Assembly: GCA_015493475.1 (NCBI GenBank)
Contig: WGDC01000003.1
Span: forward strand, 1-33,574
From: Deltaproteobacteria bacterium
GTDB taxonomy: Bacteria > Desulfobacterota > Dissulfuribacteria > Dissulfuribacterales > QOAL01
Length of the DNA: 33,574 bases
Direction: 5' to 3'
The notes below the pieces were generated by a model that did not search any database, was not told the origin of the DNA, and worked only from the letters and a program-made list of their open reading frames with translations. Made by a program: the position numbers and the translations under genes. Positions 16,426 to 24,168 of the stretch are shown here, in pieces. Position 1 is the first letter of the stretch; each line of letters begins with the position of its first letter.

Positions 16426-17468
16426 TCTGCTTTACTACTCCTTTTCAACGGTGAAAAAAGATGACAGTTTATCACATGCTCCCTTGAAACCTCTACCGGG
16501 GCTGGTTCCTGCCTTGCACATCTGCCGGTCCTTTCACGGCAGCGGTGAAAGAAGGGACAGCCTTCCCGATGTTCGCCGGTTCGGACCGGAACTACTTCGA
16601 CCTGGTTTGCAGGACCGTGTTCTGCACCTTCGCAGTGCGAGTTTGCCATAGGCCTTGGAACAGGAATTGATTTCATGAGGAACTTGGTATATGGATGGTG
16701 CGGTTGCGAGGCTGTGCCATCACCCGTAAGGACGAATGCCTCCCTCGGCATGATTTCGCAGATGGTGCCTCTGTACATAACCGCTATCCTGTGGCTTACA
16801 AATTCCACTATTGGCAGGTCGTGTGAAATGAAGAGGCAGCTTAACCTCTTAGATTCCTGGAGGTCAAGGATAAGGTTTATTATCTGGGCCTGGATGGATA
16901 CATCAAGTGCAGAGGTGGGCTCGTCAAGCACCACGAGTTCAGGCCTTGTCGCCAGGGCCCTTGCGATTCCGATTCGCTGCCTCTGGCCCCCACTGAATTC
17001 ATGGGGATACCTGTTTTCGATGCCAGGGTTGTTAAACCCCGCCATCCTGAGGAGATGCCGCACCTCCTGTCTCAATTGGTTCCTGGGGCAGATATTGTGA
17101 ATCTTAAGTGGCTGACTGATTATCTTGAATATGGTCTTTTTGGGGTTTAGGGACGAAAAGGGGTCTTGGAAGACCATTTGCGCCTTTTTCCGGAATCTTT
17201 TTAGCCCCTGGCTCTCAAGGCTCGACAGGTCGATACCTTCAAAACGAACCCTGCCGCCGGTAGGTTTTTCAAGCCCGAGAACGAGTCTTGCGAGAGTGGA
17301 TTTCCCGCAGCCGCTTTCGCCAACGAGTCCAAGTATCTCCCTTTTGCCGATACGCAGGTTGATCTTCCTCAGTGCCTTTATCTCCTTGGTTGAGCCGGAG
17401 AAGAACCCCTTTTTTACCCTGTAAAGCTTTGAAACGTCCTCTATGGAACAGATTGGCGCGTTATCCAT
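16422..17468 (-). CDS. Oligopeptide/dipeptide-type ABC transporter ATPase (OppF/DppF-like), orphan
   Basis: 348 residues. Energises uptake of peptides or related solutes across the inner membrane. Seen: Walker A GESGCGKST, Q-loop VFQDPFSSLNP, signature SGGQRQRIGIARAL, Walker B VVLDEPTSALD and the H-loop SHDLPIV. The C-terminal oligopeptide-transporter extension includes HHPYTKFL and a four-cysteine cluster (CPFFHRC...C...C), which in this family can hold an iron-sulfur cluster. OppF proteins normally work with OppD, two permeases and a binding protein; none is in this window. It begins one base after gpmI and overlaps lon by four bases. The permease genes may lie elsewhere, or this is a remnant retained in the operon. 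Confidence 0.93.
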   Translation of the reverse strand: MDNAPICSIEDVSKLYRVKKGFFSGSTKEIKALRKINLRIGKREILGLVGESGCGKSTLARLVLGLEKPTGGRVRFEGIDLSSLESQGLKRFRKKAQMVFQDPFSSLNPKKTIFKIISQPLKIHNICPRNQLRQEVRHLLRMAGFNNPGIENRYPHEFSGGQRQRIGIARALATRPELVVLDEPTSALDVSIQAQIINLILDLQESKRLSCLFISHDLPIVEFVSHRIAVMYRGTICEIMPREAFVLTGDGTASQPHHPYTKFLMKSIPVPRPMANSHCEGAEHGPANQVEVVPVRTGEHREGCPFFHRCRERTGRCARQEPAPVEVSREHVINCHLFSPLKRSSKAE

Positions 17469-17469
17469 G

Positions 17470-19032
17470 TCAGAAAAGGGGCTCGCCCGTCATTTCTTTT
17501 GGCTGTTCCGCCTTCATGATCTTCAGGATAGTAGGGGCCACGTCTCCGAGGATTCCTTTTTTCAACCAGAGACCGTTATGCTGGTCATCCACGAGGTAGA
17601 ATGGTACCGGGTTAGTGGTGTGGGCTGTTGCAGGGGTGCCGTCCGGAAGTTTCATGACCTCTGCATTGCCGTGATCTGCCGTTATAATTACCGCTCCGCC
17701 TTTTTGCCTGAAGGCCTCCGTAACCTTGCCCACACACTCATCCACCACCTCGCAGGCCTTAATGGCTGCCTTCAGTACCCCTGTATGGCCAACCATGTCC
17801 CCGTTTGCAAAGTTGACTACAAGAAGATCGTATGTCTCCTTCTCTATGTTCTCCACGAGCCTGTCTGCGATCTTTGGTGCACTCATTTCTGGCTTGAGGT
17901 CGTAGGTGGGGACCTCCCTTGGAGAAGGGATGAGAATCCGGTCTTCCCCCTTAAATGGTTTTTCCTCGCCTCCGTTGAAAAAGTAGGTCACGTGGGCGTA
18001 TTTTTCCGTCTCTGCAATCCTGAGTTGTCTGAGGCCGAGGCTGCTCACAACTTCCCCAAGGATGCTTTTTAGCCTTACCGGGGGAAAGGCGACGGGCAGT
18101 TTGAAGTTTTTGTCGTACATGGTCATGGTGGCGTAGGATAGGAGCCTTGGCCTGTCGCTCACGTTGAAAAATGAGAAATCTTTCTCGGTAAACGCTCTTG
18201 TGAGCTCCCTTGCTCTGTCTGCCCTGAAGTTAAAATGGAATATGGCGTCTCCGTCTCTTACCGGGCCTTTTCCCTCGGAAACTCGGCACCTTTCGTTTTC
18301 AATGAGAATGGGTTTTATGAATTCATCGGTCTCACCGCGGTTGTATGAGTTTTTGACAGCGGTAACAGGATCCTTTTCCATGCGGCCCTTTCCCCTGACT
18401 AGCATCTCGTACGCGACCTCAACTCTTTCCCAGCGGGTGTCCCTGTCCATGGCGTAGAAGCGTCCGCAAATAGATGAAATGGTGCCCGCACCCTGTTTCC
18501 TTATCTCTTCCTCAAGCCGGTGGATATGTTCAACACCGCTTGTGGGTGGGGTGTCGCGTCCGTCCATGAAGGCGTGTATAAACAGCCTGTCACCTATACC
18601 GTACCTTGCCGCCATCCTAATAAGGGCGAACAGATGTTCCATCTGGCTGTGTACCCCCCCGTTTGACACAAGCCCCATGAGGTGGAGCCTTGAGTCCTCC
18701 TTGTCCCTGACGGCGGTTATGATATTCTTGAGCACTGGATTTTCAAAGAAGGATCCGTCCTCTATGGCCATGTTGATTCTCGTAAGCTCCTGGTAAACAA
18801 TCCTCCCCGCCCCAAGGTTCATGTGGCCCACCTCGGAGTTGCCCATCTGGCCGGGGGGAAGGCCGACTGCCTCCCCGGAAGCCTTCAGGAGGGTGAATGG
18901 ATACATGCCGTGGTAACCATCGAGGTTGGGCGTCTTGGCGAGGCGTACCGCGTTCCCATCTGCTTCCTCCCTCCAGCCCCATCCATCCATTATAACGAGC
19001 ATTACGGGCCGAAAACGTTTCGAGTTATTCAT
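17470..19032 (-). CDS. gpmI: 2,3-bisphosphoglycerate-independent phosphoglycerate mutase
   Basis: 520 residues. Interconverts 3- and 2-phosphoglycerate in glycolysis and gluconeogenesis, cytoplasmic, using two manganese ions. Seen: N-terminal metal loop VMLVIMDGWGWRE, phospho-serine motif MGNSEVGHMNLGAGR, the insert phosphotransferase domain (HSQMEHLFALI, HAFMDGRDTPP), and C-terminal metal ligands in NFANGDMVGHTG and TADHGNAE. The length matches the usual 510-520. Two in-frame ATGs compete. The one at 19032 has GGAGG nine bases upstream; the one at 19038 has it only three bases away, so 19032 is preferred. The gene starts inside the last codons of the NadD-RsfS gene. Confidence 0.96.
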   Translation of the reverse strand: MNNSKRFRPVMLVIMDGWGWREEADGNAVRLAKTPNLDGYHGMYPFTLLKASGEAVGLPPGQMGNSEVGHMNLGAGRIVYQELTRINMAIEDGSFFENPVLKNIITAVRDKEDSRLHLMGLVSNGGVHSQMEHLFALIRMAARYGIGDRLFIHAFMDGRDTPPTSGVEHIHRLEEEIRKQGAGTISSICGRFYAMDRDTRWERVEVAYEMLVRGKGRMEKDPVTAVKNSYNRGETDEFIKPILIENERCRVSEGKGPVRDGDAIFHFNFRADRARELTRAFTEKDFSFFNVSDRPRLLSYATMTMYDKNFKLPVAFPPVRLKSILGEVVSSLGLRQLRIAETEKYAHVTYFFNGGEEKPFKGEDRILIPSPREVPTYDLKPEMSAPKIADRLVENIEKETYDLLVVNFANGDMVGHTGVLKAAIKACEVVDECVGKVTEAFRQKGGAVIITADHGNAEVMKLPDGTPATAHTTNPVPFYLVDDQHNGLWLKKGILGDVAPTILKIMKAEQPKEMTGEPLF

Positions 19033-20107
19033 GATCATTTTCCTCCATAGATAGGCCAGGTTCGGTCATGACAAGGCGCGGCGCTTCTGCCCAGAGCCCT
19101 TCAAGGTCATAGAACGCCCTGACCGGCCCGTAAAAGAGATGCACCACCACGTCGTTAAAATCCATAAGTATCCATTTGCCCTCTTTTTCACCTTCAGTGC
19201 TACGGCATTTGATTCCCATTCTGCCAAGTTCCTTCTTCATGCGGTCTGCCATGCCCTGAACGTGCCTTGTTGATCTCCCGTTGGCGATTATGAAAAAGTC
19301 TGCAACCGGGGAAGTGCCGCTCATGTCAAGAACGACAATCCTTTCTCCCTTGTTGTCGAGGATTTCCTTGTAAATCTGTCCGGCTGTCTCTATAGTGCTA
19401 ACCGGTGGAGCTGCGCTTCGTTTCCTTGGTCCGGATTCGGTTTTTGTTGTATAAAGGCTGTTTTTCATGATGTATTCTCTAACATTGTCAGGCAGAAGGA
19501 ACCGTACGGAGCGTCCTTCCTTGATGCGGTTCCTGATGGCTGTGGATGAAATATCAAGCCCGGTGGTGTCAAAAGTAATGACTGTGCCGTGTTCCCGGCT
19601 CGGAACATCTTCCATCTGTAAATTGACCTCTGGGTAAATCTCCTTGAATTTTGCCTTAACTTCACTCACTGATACAGAGGGCCTTTTGATTATAACCAGA
19701 TTGGCCAGTTTGGGCAGTTCCTGCCAGTTTTTCCAGGAATCAAGCTCCAAGGCTGTGTCTGTACCTATTATAAAATAAAAGATACAATCATCTCCGAAGC
19801 GGCTGTTTACCTGCCTTAGAAGGTCTACAGAGTAGGATATTCCCTGTCGTTCGGCCTCAAGGGCCTTTGCGCAGAAATGGCTTATTCCCTTTATGGCAAG
19901 TTCAGCCATCCTTAACCTGTGGCCGAAGGATGTAAGGTCCTTGCCAGCCTTGTGGGGCGGTAAAAAGGCGGGGATAAACCATATCTCGTGGAGAGCAAGC
20001 GCCTCGTGAACCTCTTCGGCCGCCCGGAGATGCCCAAAGTGAATGGGGTCAAGGGTTCCGCCAAAAAGCCCTATCTTTTTCCTATTTTCTGACTTGTCCG
20101 TCTCCAA
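19025..20107 (-). CDS. nadD-rsfS: Fusion of NadD (nicotinate-mononucleotide adenylyltransferase) and RsfS (ribosome silencing factor)
   Basis: 360 residues in one uninterrupted frame. Residues 10-217 are NadD, which adenylates nicotinate mononucleotide in NAD synthesis: [11 protein letters not shown] at 16-26 (nucleotide-binding HxGH type), PPHK at 50-53 and SSTAIR at 188-193. Residues about 239-345 are RsfS/Iojap, which binds ribosomal protein uL14 and blocks subunit joining in poor conditions: [22 protein letters not shown], then [21 protein letters not shown]. The linker 218-238 is basic and proline-containing. In most bacteria these are two adjacent genes, so this looks like a stop-codon-loss fusion. 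Met214 could allow separate synthesis of RsfS. Its 5' end overlaps proA by 26 bases and its 3' end overlaps gpmI. Confidence 0.93.
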   Translation of the reverse strand: METDKSENRKKIGLFGGTLDPIHFGHLRAAEEVHEALALHEIWFIPAFLPPHKAGKDLTSFGHRLRMAELAIKGISHFCAKALEAERQGISYSVDLLRQVNSRFGDDCIFYFIIGTDTALELDSWKNWQELPKLANLVIIKRPSVSVSEVKAKFKEIYPEVNLQMEDVPSREHGTVITFDTTGLDISSTAIRNRIKEGRSVRFLLPDNVREYIMKNSLYTTKTESGPRKRSAAPPVSTIETAGQIYKEILDNKGERIVVLDMSGTSPVADFFIIANGRSTRHVQGMADRMKKELGRMGIKCRSTEGEKEGKWILMDFNDVVVHLFYGPVRAFYDLEGLWAEAPRLVMTEPGLSMEENDHE

Positions 20108-21341
20108 AGGCTATGAATTTTGTGGTCGTAAGCTCTTCAAGACCCATTGGACCGTATGCGTGGAGCTTGGATGTGCTTATACCGATTTCCGCTCCGAGCC
20201 CTAGCTGACCCCCGTCATTAAACCGTGTTGAGGCGTTCGCCAGCACAAGGGAGGCGTCCACCTCGTTGAGGAACCGCCTGGCGCGTTCATAATTCATGGT
20301 AATGATGGCCTCTGTGTGGTTCGAACCGTACCTGTCTATGTAGTCCATGGCCTCGTCCATGGAAGAGACCACTTTCACCGCTATCACAAGGTCGAGAAAT
20401 TCCGTGCCCCAGTCTTCCTCGGATGCCGGGACTGCATAGGGCAGAAGTCCGCATGTGAGAGGGCATCCCCTGATCTCAACGCCGGCCTCCCTGAACCTTT
20501 CTCCCATTCTTGGAAGAAACGAGGACGCCACATCTTCATGCACGAGCATTCCCTCCATTGCGTTACAGACCCCGGGGCGCTGGACCTTGGAGTTGAAACA
20601 GATTTCAATGGCCATGTGCTCGTCGCAACCCCTGTCCACGTAACAGTGACAAACCCCTTTGTAGTGCTTGAGTACGGGTATTCTAGAATTTTCCACAACG
20701 AACCGGATAAGGCCTTCGCCGCCTCTCGGAATGATAAGGTCTACCTCCTCCTGTCGCGCAAGCAGCTCGGTGACGGCTCCTCTGTCTGTTGTGGGTACTA
20801 CCTGGACCGCCTCCCTTGGCACCTGGTTTTCTTCGAGGGCCTGCTGAAGGATGTCGGCCAGGGCGAGGTTTGAATGTATGGCGTCGGAGCCTCCTTTCAG
20901 AATCACGGCGTTTCCGGCCTTGAGGCAGAGTGCGGCGGCGTCAATGGTCACGTTGGGTCTTGATTCGTAAATCATTCCGATTACTCCGAGGGGTATCCTC
21001 ATCCTTCCCACAAGCATCTCGTTTGGGCGTTTCCACATCTTTGTCACCTCGCCCACAGGGTCGGGAAGAGCGGCTACCTCGTTGAGACCCTGAATCATGG
21101 AGTCTATGACCTTTTCTGAAAGCTCAAGTCTATCGAGAAAGGCGCTGCTGAGTCCCTTGGCGCGGCCCTTTTCGAGGTCCTTCCGGTTCTCTTCCTGAAG
21201 CCCTGTCCTTGATGCGGCAAGCTTCCGTGCGGTGGAAAGCAGCACCTCGTTCTTTACCCCGGTGGAGAGCGCTGCAACTTTTCTCGCGGCCTGCCTCGCC
21301 TTCCGGGCCATGGATCCAATAACAGCCTTTACATCGCTCAT
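20082..21341 (-). CDS. proA: Glutamate-5-semialdehyde dehydrogenase (gamma-glutamyl phosphate reductase)
   Basis: 419 residues from ATG at 21341, very near the E. coli length. Second step of proline synthesis: NADPH-dependent reduction of gamma-glutamyl phosphate. Seen: [22 protein letters not shown], the glycine-rich segment, the active-site cysteine in [10 protein letters not shown], and the C-terminal [24 protein letters not shown]. An in-frame extension upstream to 21431 would add 30 residues crossing a terminator hairpin and lacks a ribosome site. GAGGA six bases before the ATG at 21341 fixes the start. No proB is adjacent. It is the first gene of the coupled proA-nadD/rsfS-gpmI-ABC-lon-peptidase run. 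Confidence 0.96.
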   Translation of the reverse strand: MSDVKAVIGSMARKARQAARKVAALSTGVKNEVLLSTARKLAASRTGLQEENRKDLEKGRAKGLSSAFLDRLELSEKVIDSMIQGLNEVAALPDPVGEVTKMWKRPNEMLVGRMRIPLGVIGMIYESRPNVTIDAAALCLKAGNAVILKGGSDAIHSNLALADILQQALEENQVPREAVQVVPTTDRGAVTELLARQEEVDLIIPRGGEGLIRFVVENSRIPVLKHYKGVCHCYVDRGCDEHMAIEICFNSKVQRPGVCNAMEGMLVHEDVASSFLPRMGERFREAGVEIRGCPLTCGLLPYAVPASEEDWGTEFLDLVIAVKVVSSMDEAMDYIDRYGSNHTEAIITMNYERARRFLNEVDASLVLANASTRFNDGGQLGLGAEIGISTSKLHAYGPMGLEELTTTKFIAFGDGQVRK

Positions 21342-21360
21342 GTCTGGTCCTCTCATTAGT

Positions 21361-21394
21361 GAAAAAATAAAAAAGGGGAAACCCTTGTTTCCCC
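21361..21394 (-). terminator. Intrinsic terminator after the hsp20 pair, directly before proA
   Basis: Read on the minus strand: GGGGAAAC-AAGG-GTTTCCCC (8-bp perfect stem, 4-base loop) followed by TTTTTTATTTTTT. It lies 44 bases beyond the stop of the second hsp20 gene and only about 20 bases before the proA start codon, so it could also act as an attenuator for the proA operon. Confidence 0.88.
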
Positions 21395-21438
21395 TGATTT
21401 TAATATGATGGTCCGGCTTATGCCAGTACAAAGAGACC

Positions 21439-21846
21439 CTATTCTACCGTGACCTCTATCTTCTTTGGCCTGACCTCTTCGCTCTTCGGCAGGAATATCT
21501 TTAGTACACCTGCGTTCATGGTCGCCTCTATCTTGGAAACGTCGACATCCGGTCCAAGGGTAAAGGCCCTTTCGTATGCCTTTCCATTGAATTCCACGTA
21601 AAGAGGGGAGATATCGCTTGGCACAATGTCACTGATTTCTCCCTTTATTGTCAGGACGTTCTTGTCCACCTGCACGTCGAGATTCTCCTTCGGTACTCCC
21701 GGCATGTCTGCAAAGAGTACCACTCCATCCTCGAGCTCGTATATATCAACAGGCGGGGTAACCACGACAGGCCGGAGCCTCTGCTGCTCCTGGGGGGTCC
21801 CGCCTTCGGTCTTGACCGCCATTTCTTGTCCCTTGACTTTTGCCAT
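21439..21846 (-). CDS. Small heat shock protein, Hsp20/alpha-crystallin family (second gene)
   Basis: 135 residues. ATP-independent holdase that binds unfolding proteins as oligomers. The alpha-crystallin domain spans about 30-125: [21 protein letters not shown] at its start, [43 protein letters not shown]. It includes the A-x-x-x-x-G-V-L motif and the C-terminal I-x-V element (KKIEVTV) that docks subunits. It begins 27 bases after the first hsp20 and is followed by a strong terminator, so the two form a bicistronic unit. The N-terminal arm is short and polar (EGGTPQEQQ), unlike its neighbour. The two chains have diverged enough to suggest different partners or hetero-oligomers. Confidence 0.94.
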   Translation of the reverse strand: MAKVKGQEMAVKTEGGTPQEQQRLRPVVVTPPVDIYELEDGVVLFADMPGVPKENLDVQVDKNVLTIKGEISDIVPSDISPLYVEFNGKAYERAFTLGPDVDVSKIEATMNAGVLKIFLPKSEEVRPKKIEVTVE

Positions 21847-21873
21847 TTCAGCACCTCCTGATATATTTTATAT

Positions 21874-22338
21874 CTAATCTACCTTGACCTCTATTTTCTT
21901 GGTCTTTTCCTCTTCCTTTTTCTTTATGGATATGCTTAGTATTCCGTTTTTATATTTGGCGCCTATAGTGGATGTATCAAGGCCCTCTGGGAGGGCGATT
22001 ACGCGCCTGAATTTGCCGCTGAACCTCTCCTTTCTGTAGTACCCGGTTACCTTGGCCTCCTCACCGAGTTCCTTTGCAGTATCCCGGCCAGCCGATATGG
22101 TTAGCATGTTTTTTTCAACAGTGAGGTCTATCCCCTTGGGGTCGAGACCCGGCGCAAAGAGGTAAATCAGTACCTGGTCCGAGGTTTCTCCTATGTTCAC
22201 TGCGGGCATGGGAACCCGGCTCGAGGCTGCTCCGGCAGGAGAGAAGTAGTTTTCATTGAATATTTTCTCCATCTCCCTGTTCAACCTGTCAAAATCCTGC
22301 CAGATGGGGTCGCTTAGGGAAAACCATGGTCTTAGCAT
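21874..22338 (-). CDS. Small heat shock protein, Hsp20/alpha-crystallin family (first gene)
   Basis: 154 residues. Holdase chaperone. A hydrophobic/aromatic N-terminal arm (MLRPWFSLSDPIWQDFDRL) is followed by an amphipathic helix (NREMEKIF) and the alpha-crystallin domain (about 40-145). The domain includes PAVNIGETSDQVLIYLFAPG, YRKERFSGKFRRVIALPEGLD and AKYKNGILSISIKK, and the C-terminus is KKIEVKV. ATG at 22338 has GGAGG eight bases upstream; the next in-frame ATG, two codons earlier, would leave only two bases of spacing, and an extension to 22371 has no site. This is the promoter-proximal gene of the hsp20 pair. Confidence 0.94.
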   Translation of the reverse strand: MLRPWFSLSDPIWQDFDRLNREMEKIFNENYFSPAGAASSRVPMPAVNIGETSDQVLIYLFAPGLDPKGIDLTVEKNMLTISAGRDTAKELGEEAKVTGYYRKERFSGKFRRVIALPEGLDTSTIGAKYKNGILSISIKKKEEEKTKKIEVKVD

Positions 22339-22383
22339 CTTCATATCCTCCTTAATTTCCAATTTGATCAATATTTTTAACTA

Positions 22384-22411
22384 ACTATAACTTAACTCGT
22401 TTTTACGGTAA
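22384..22411 (-). promoter_or_regulatory. Candidate sigma-70-like promoter of the hsp20 pair
   Basis: On the minus strand TTACCG (22411-22406), 16 bases, then TATAGT (22389-22384), about 46 bases before the start codon. The -10 box matches 5/6, the -35 only 3/6. A TTGACT at 22432-22427 is an alternative -35. No CIRCE element and no sigma-32 CCCCAT box is visible. Confidence 0.35.
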
Positions 22412-22500
22412 GCACTAAGCTAAGGGAGTCAAGACCACTTGTTCAAAAATATTCAGGGGATATGTGAAATCTGTTTATGGACATGTGCTATGGAAGGTTC

Positions 22501-22527
22501 AAAAAAAGCCCTGCGCTGAGGCAGGGC
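22501..22527 (-). terminator. Intrinsic terminator after inositol-phosphate synthase
   Basis: On the minus strand GCCCTGC-CTCAGC-GCAGGGC (7-bp stem, 6-base loop) followed by seven T residues. It lies about 30 bases beyond the synthase stop codon. Confidence 0.9.
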
Positions 22528-22558
22528 CCCGAAAGGATTTTTAAGGGAGGTCAACAGG

Positions 22559-23662
22559 CTACCGTTCCCTTTTGCCTGCGATGAATTCCTCGGTGTTTTT
22601 ACATGCTATGTCATCCGTAAATTGTTGCGGAGGGTGTTTCATGAAGTATGATGAGGGGGAGGTGAGGGGACCGCCAATACCTCTGTCAAGGGCCAGCTTG
22701 CAGCAGCGGATGGAGTCTATGGCAACGCCAGCCGAGTTTGGAGAATCTTCCACGGAAAGCCTGAGCTCGAGGTGCATGGGAACGTCTCCAAAGAGTTTTC
22801 CTTCCATCCTTATGAAGGCGATCTTGTTGTCCTTCTGCCAGGGGACATAATCACTCGGGCCTATGTGAATATTGTCCGAAGGCAAGGGTTCGGCCAGAAC
22901 CGCCTGAACCGCCTCGGTCTTGGATACCTTTTTAGAACGCAGCCTGTGACGGTTAAGCATGTTAAGGAAGTCGGTATTCCCCCCGGTGTTCAACTGGTAT
23001 GTCTTTTCTAACTTTACCCCGCGGCTTTTAAACAGGTTGGCAAGTGTTCTGTGTGTAATGGTGGCGCCGAGCTGTGATTTTATGTCGTCTCCGACGATGG
23101 GGATATTCTTTTCGTGAAAGCGCTGTGCCCACCTCGGGTCGCTCGCTATGAAGACAGGCATGTTGTTGATGAGTCCCACTTCTGCTTCAAGGGCACATTC
23201 AGCGTAGAACCTCACGGCATCCTCAGAGCCTACCGGAAGGTAATTCAGCAATACCTCGGCGCCGTTGTCCTTCAGCGCCGCAACCACGTCTTCCTTGGAG
23301 GGTTCAGGTTCGTTGGCAACCACAAAGGTTTTATCTTCCGGATAATCCTTCATATGTTCGGAAAAGCCGTCAAGGATCCTCCCCATGCGCACTTTTACGC
23401 CCGATGGGGTTATGTCCCTGCAAAATACCGTGGTACAGTTAGGGGGTGAGAATATGGCCTCCGCCACGTCCTTACCCACCTTCCTCTTGTCTATATCAAA
23501 GGCCGCTACGATCTCTATGTCACTGGGCTTATAACCTCCAATCTCCCAGTGCATAAGGCCGATGGCGTCTTCAGCCGATTTATCCGCGTAATAGTTTATG
23601 CCTTGCCATAGTGAAGAAAAACAATTACCTATCCCAGCCACGGCAATTCTGATCTTAGACAT
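22559..23662 (-). CDS. myo-Inositol-1-phosphate synthase
   Basis: 367 residues. Converts glucose 6-phosphate to 1L-myo-inositol 1-phosphate using bound NAD, in the cytoplasm. The N-terminal Rossmann loop VAGIGNCFSSLWQGI, the FDIDKRKVGKDV strand-helix, the core GDDIKSQLGATITHRTL, QLNTGGNTDFLNML and the C-terminal DSIRCCKLALDRGIGGPL are typical of the short prokaryotic type. The ATG at 23662 has AGGAG nine bases upstream; a TTG seven codons earlier lacks one. In bacteria the product feeds inositol phospholipids, mycothiol-like thiols or, in thermophiles, di-myo-inositol phosphate; the window does not say which. The small four-cysteine protein ends 49 bases upstream and probably shares the transcript. 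Confidence 0.94.
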   Translation of the reverse strand: MSKIRIAVAGIGNCFSSLWQGINYYADKSAEDAIGLMHWEIGGYKPSDIEIVAAFDIDKRKVGKDVAEAIFSPPNCTTVFCRDITPSGVKVRMGRILDGFSEHMKDYPEDKTFVVANEPEPSKEDVVAALKDNGAEVLLNYLPVGSEDAVRFYAECALEAEVGLINNMPVFIASDPRWAQRFHEKNIPIVGDDIKSQLGATITHRTLANLFKSRGVKLEKTYQLNTGGNTDFLNMLNRHRLRSKKVSKTEAVQAVLAEPLPSDNIHIGPSDYVPWQKDNKIAFIRMEGKLFGDVPMHLELRLSVEDSPNSAGVAIDSIRCCKLALDRGIGGPLTSPSSYFMKHPPQQFTDDIACKNTEEFIAGKRER

Positions 23663-23711
23663 CTGTTGTTGCTCCTCCCTCAACCTATAAAATCCGGAAA
23701 GATTTCCTCAA

Positions 23712-23921
23712 CTACTCTTCCGTATCCTCGATATTGATCTCGGCCTCAAAAAAGCTCGTGCCACAGTCATAACATTTTACATCTATGACCTTGTTGTCAA
23801 TAATGGAAACATATATCTCGTCACTGCCACAGTTGCATTTTTCCTGAACAGAATCCCTTACAAGCTGCTCAATCTGCGGGTGAACGTCTATGGGAATATC
23901 AGGATCAAAAGTGATTTTCAC
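23712..23921 (-). CDS. Small four-cysteine (probable zinc-binding) protein
   Basis: 69 residues from a GTG start with GGAGG six bases upstream. A longer frame reaching to 24017 would include 32 residues with no ribosome site. Two cysteine pairs, C29-N-C31 and C50-x2-C53 (KCYDCG), flank a beta-hairpin-like stretch (EIYVSIIDNKVIDVK), which suggests a zinc-ribbon-like fold. The ends are acidic. No known family is recognised. It lies directly upstream of the inositol-phosphate synthase on the same strand. Because it uses GTG and is short it would easily be missed or mis-started. Function unknown. Confidence 0.72.
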   Translation of the reverse strand: MKITFDPDIPIDVHPQIEQLVRDSVQEKCNCGSDEIYVSIIDNKVIDVKCYDCGTSFFEAEINIEDTEE

Positions 23922-24015
23922 GTGTTTCCTCCAAAGCCCTCGGGCCTTTTTATGCAAAACAGAATAAAAAACGCTAACTACACAGTCTACCAATTTATTT
24001 TTTACTTTGCAAAGC

Positions 24016-24061
24016 ATTTTGGCCTTTTTTAGAATGGTGGAAGACGATAACCGGCCAAAAT
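24016..24061. repeat. Inverted repeat ATTTTGGCC / GGCCAAAAT
   Basis: Two perfect 9-base arms (24016-24024 and 24053-24061) separated by 28 bases, between the PPIase terminator and the small four-cysteine gene. It could be an operator pair or an RNA leader structure. No promoter boxes could be assigned with confidence around it. Confidence 0.35.
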
Positions 24062-24095
24062 CGTTAAGGAAATATATTGTCCTTTTTCGTGCGGC

Positions 24096-24126
24096 AAAAA
24101 AAAGCGGCCTGATATTCAGGCCGCTT
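24096..24126 (-). terminator. Intrinsic terminator after the PPIase gene
   Basis: On the minus strand AAGCGGCCTGA-ATA-TCAGGCCGCTT followed by a T-run. The 11-bp perfect stem with a 3-base loop is the strongest terminator in the window. It begins about 43 bases after the PPIase stop. Confidence 0.93.
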
Positions 24127-24168
24127 CATGGCTACCAATGTGAATTTACGCCCTTATTAATGAAGTGC

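Noticed and set aside
17443-18072. 209-codon open frame on the plus strand
   Set aside because: Antisense to the well-supported gpmI gene; the protein resembles no family.
20316-20873. 185-codon open frame on the plus strand
   Set aside because: Antisense to proA; open by codon bias only.
22384-22470. CIRCE or sigma-32 promoter before hsp20
   Set aside because: Partial similarity only: no second arm of TTAGCACTC/GAGTGCTAA and no CCCCAT-type -10 box.
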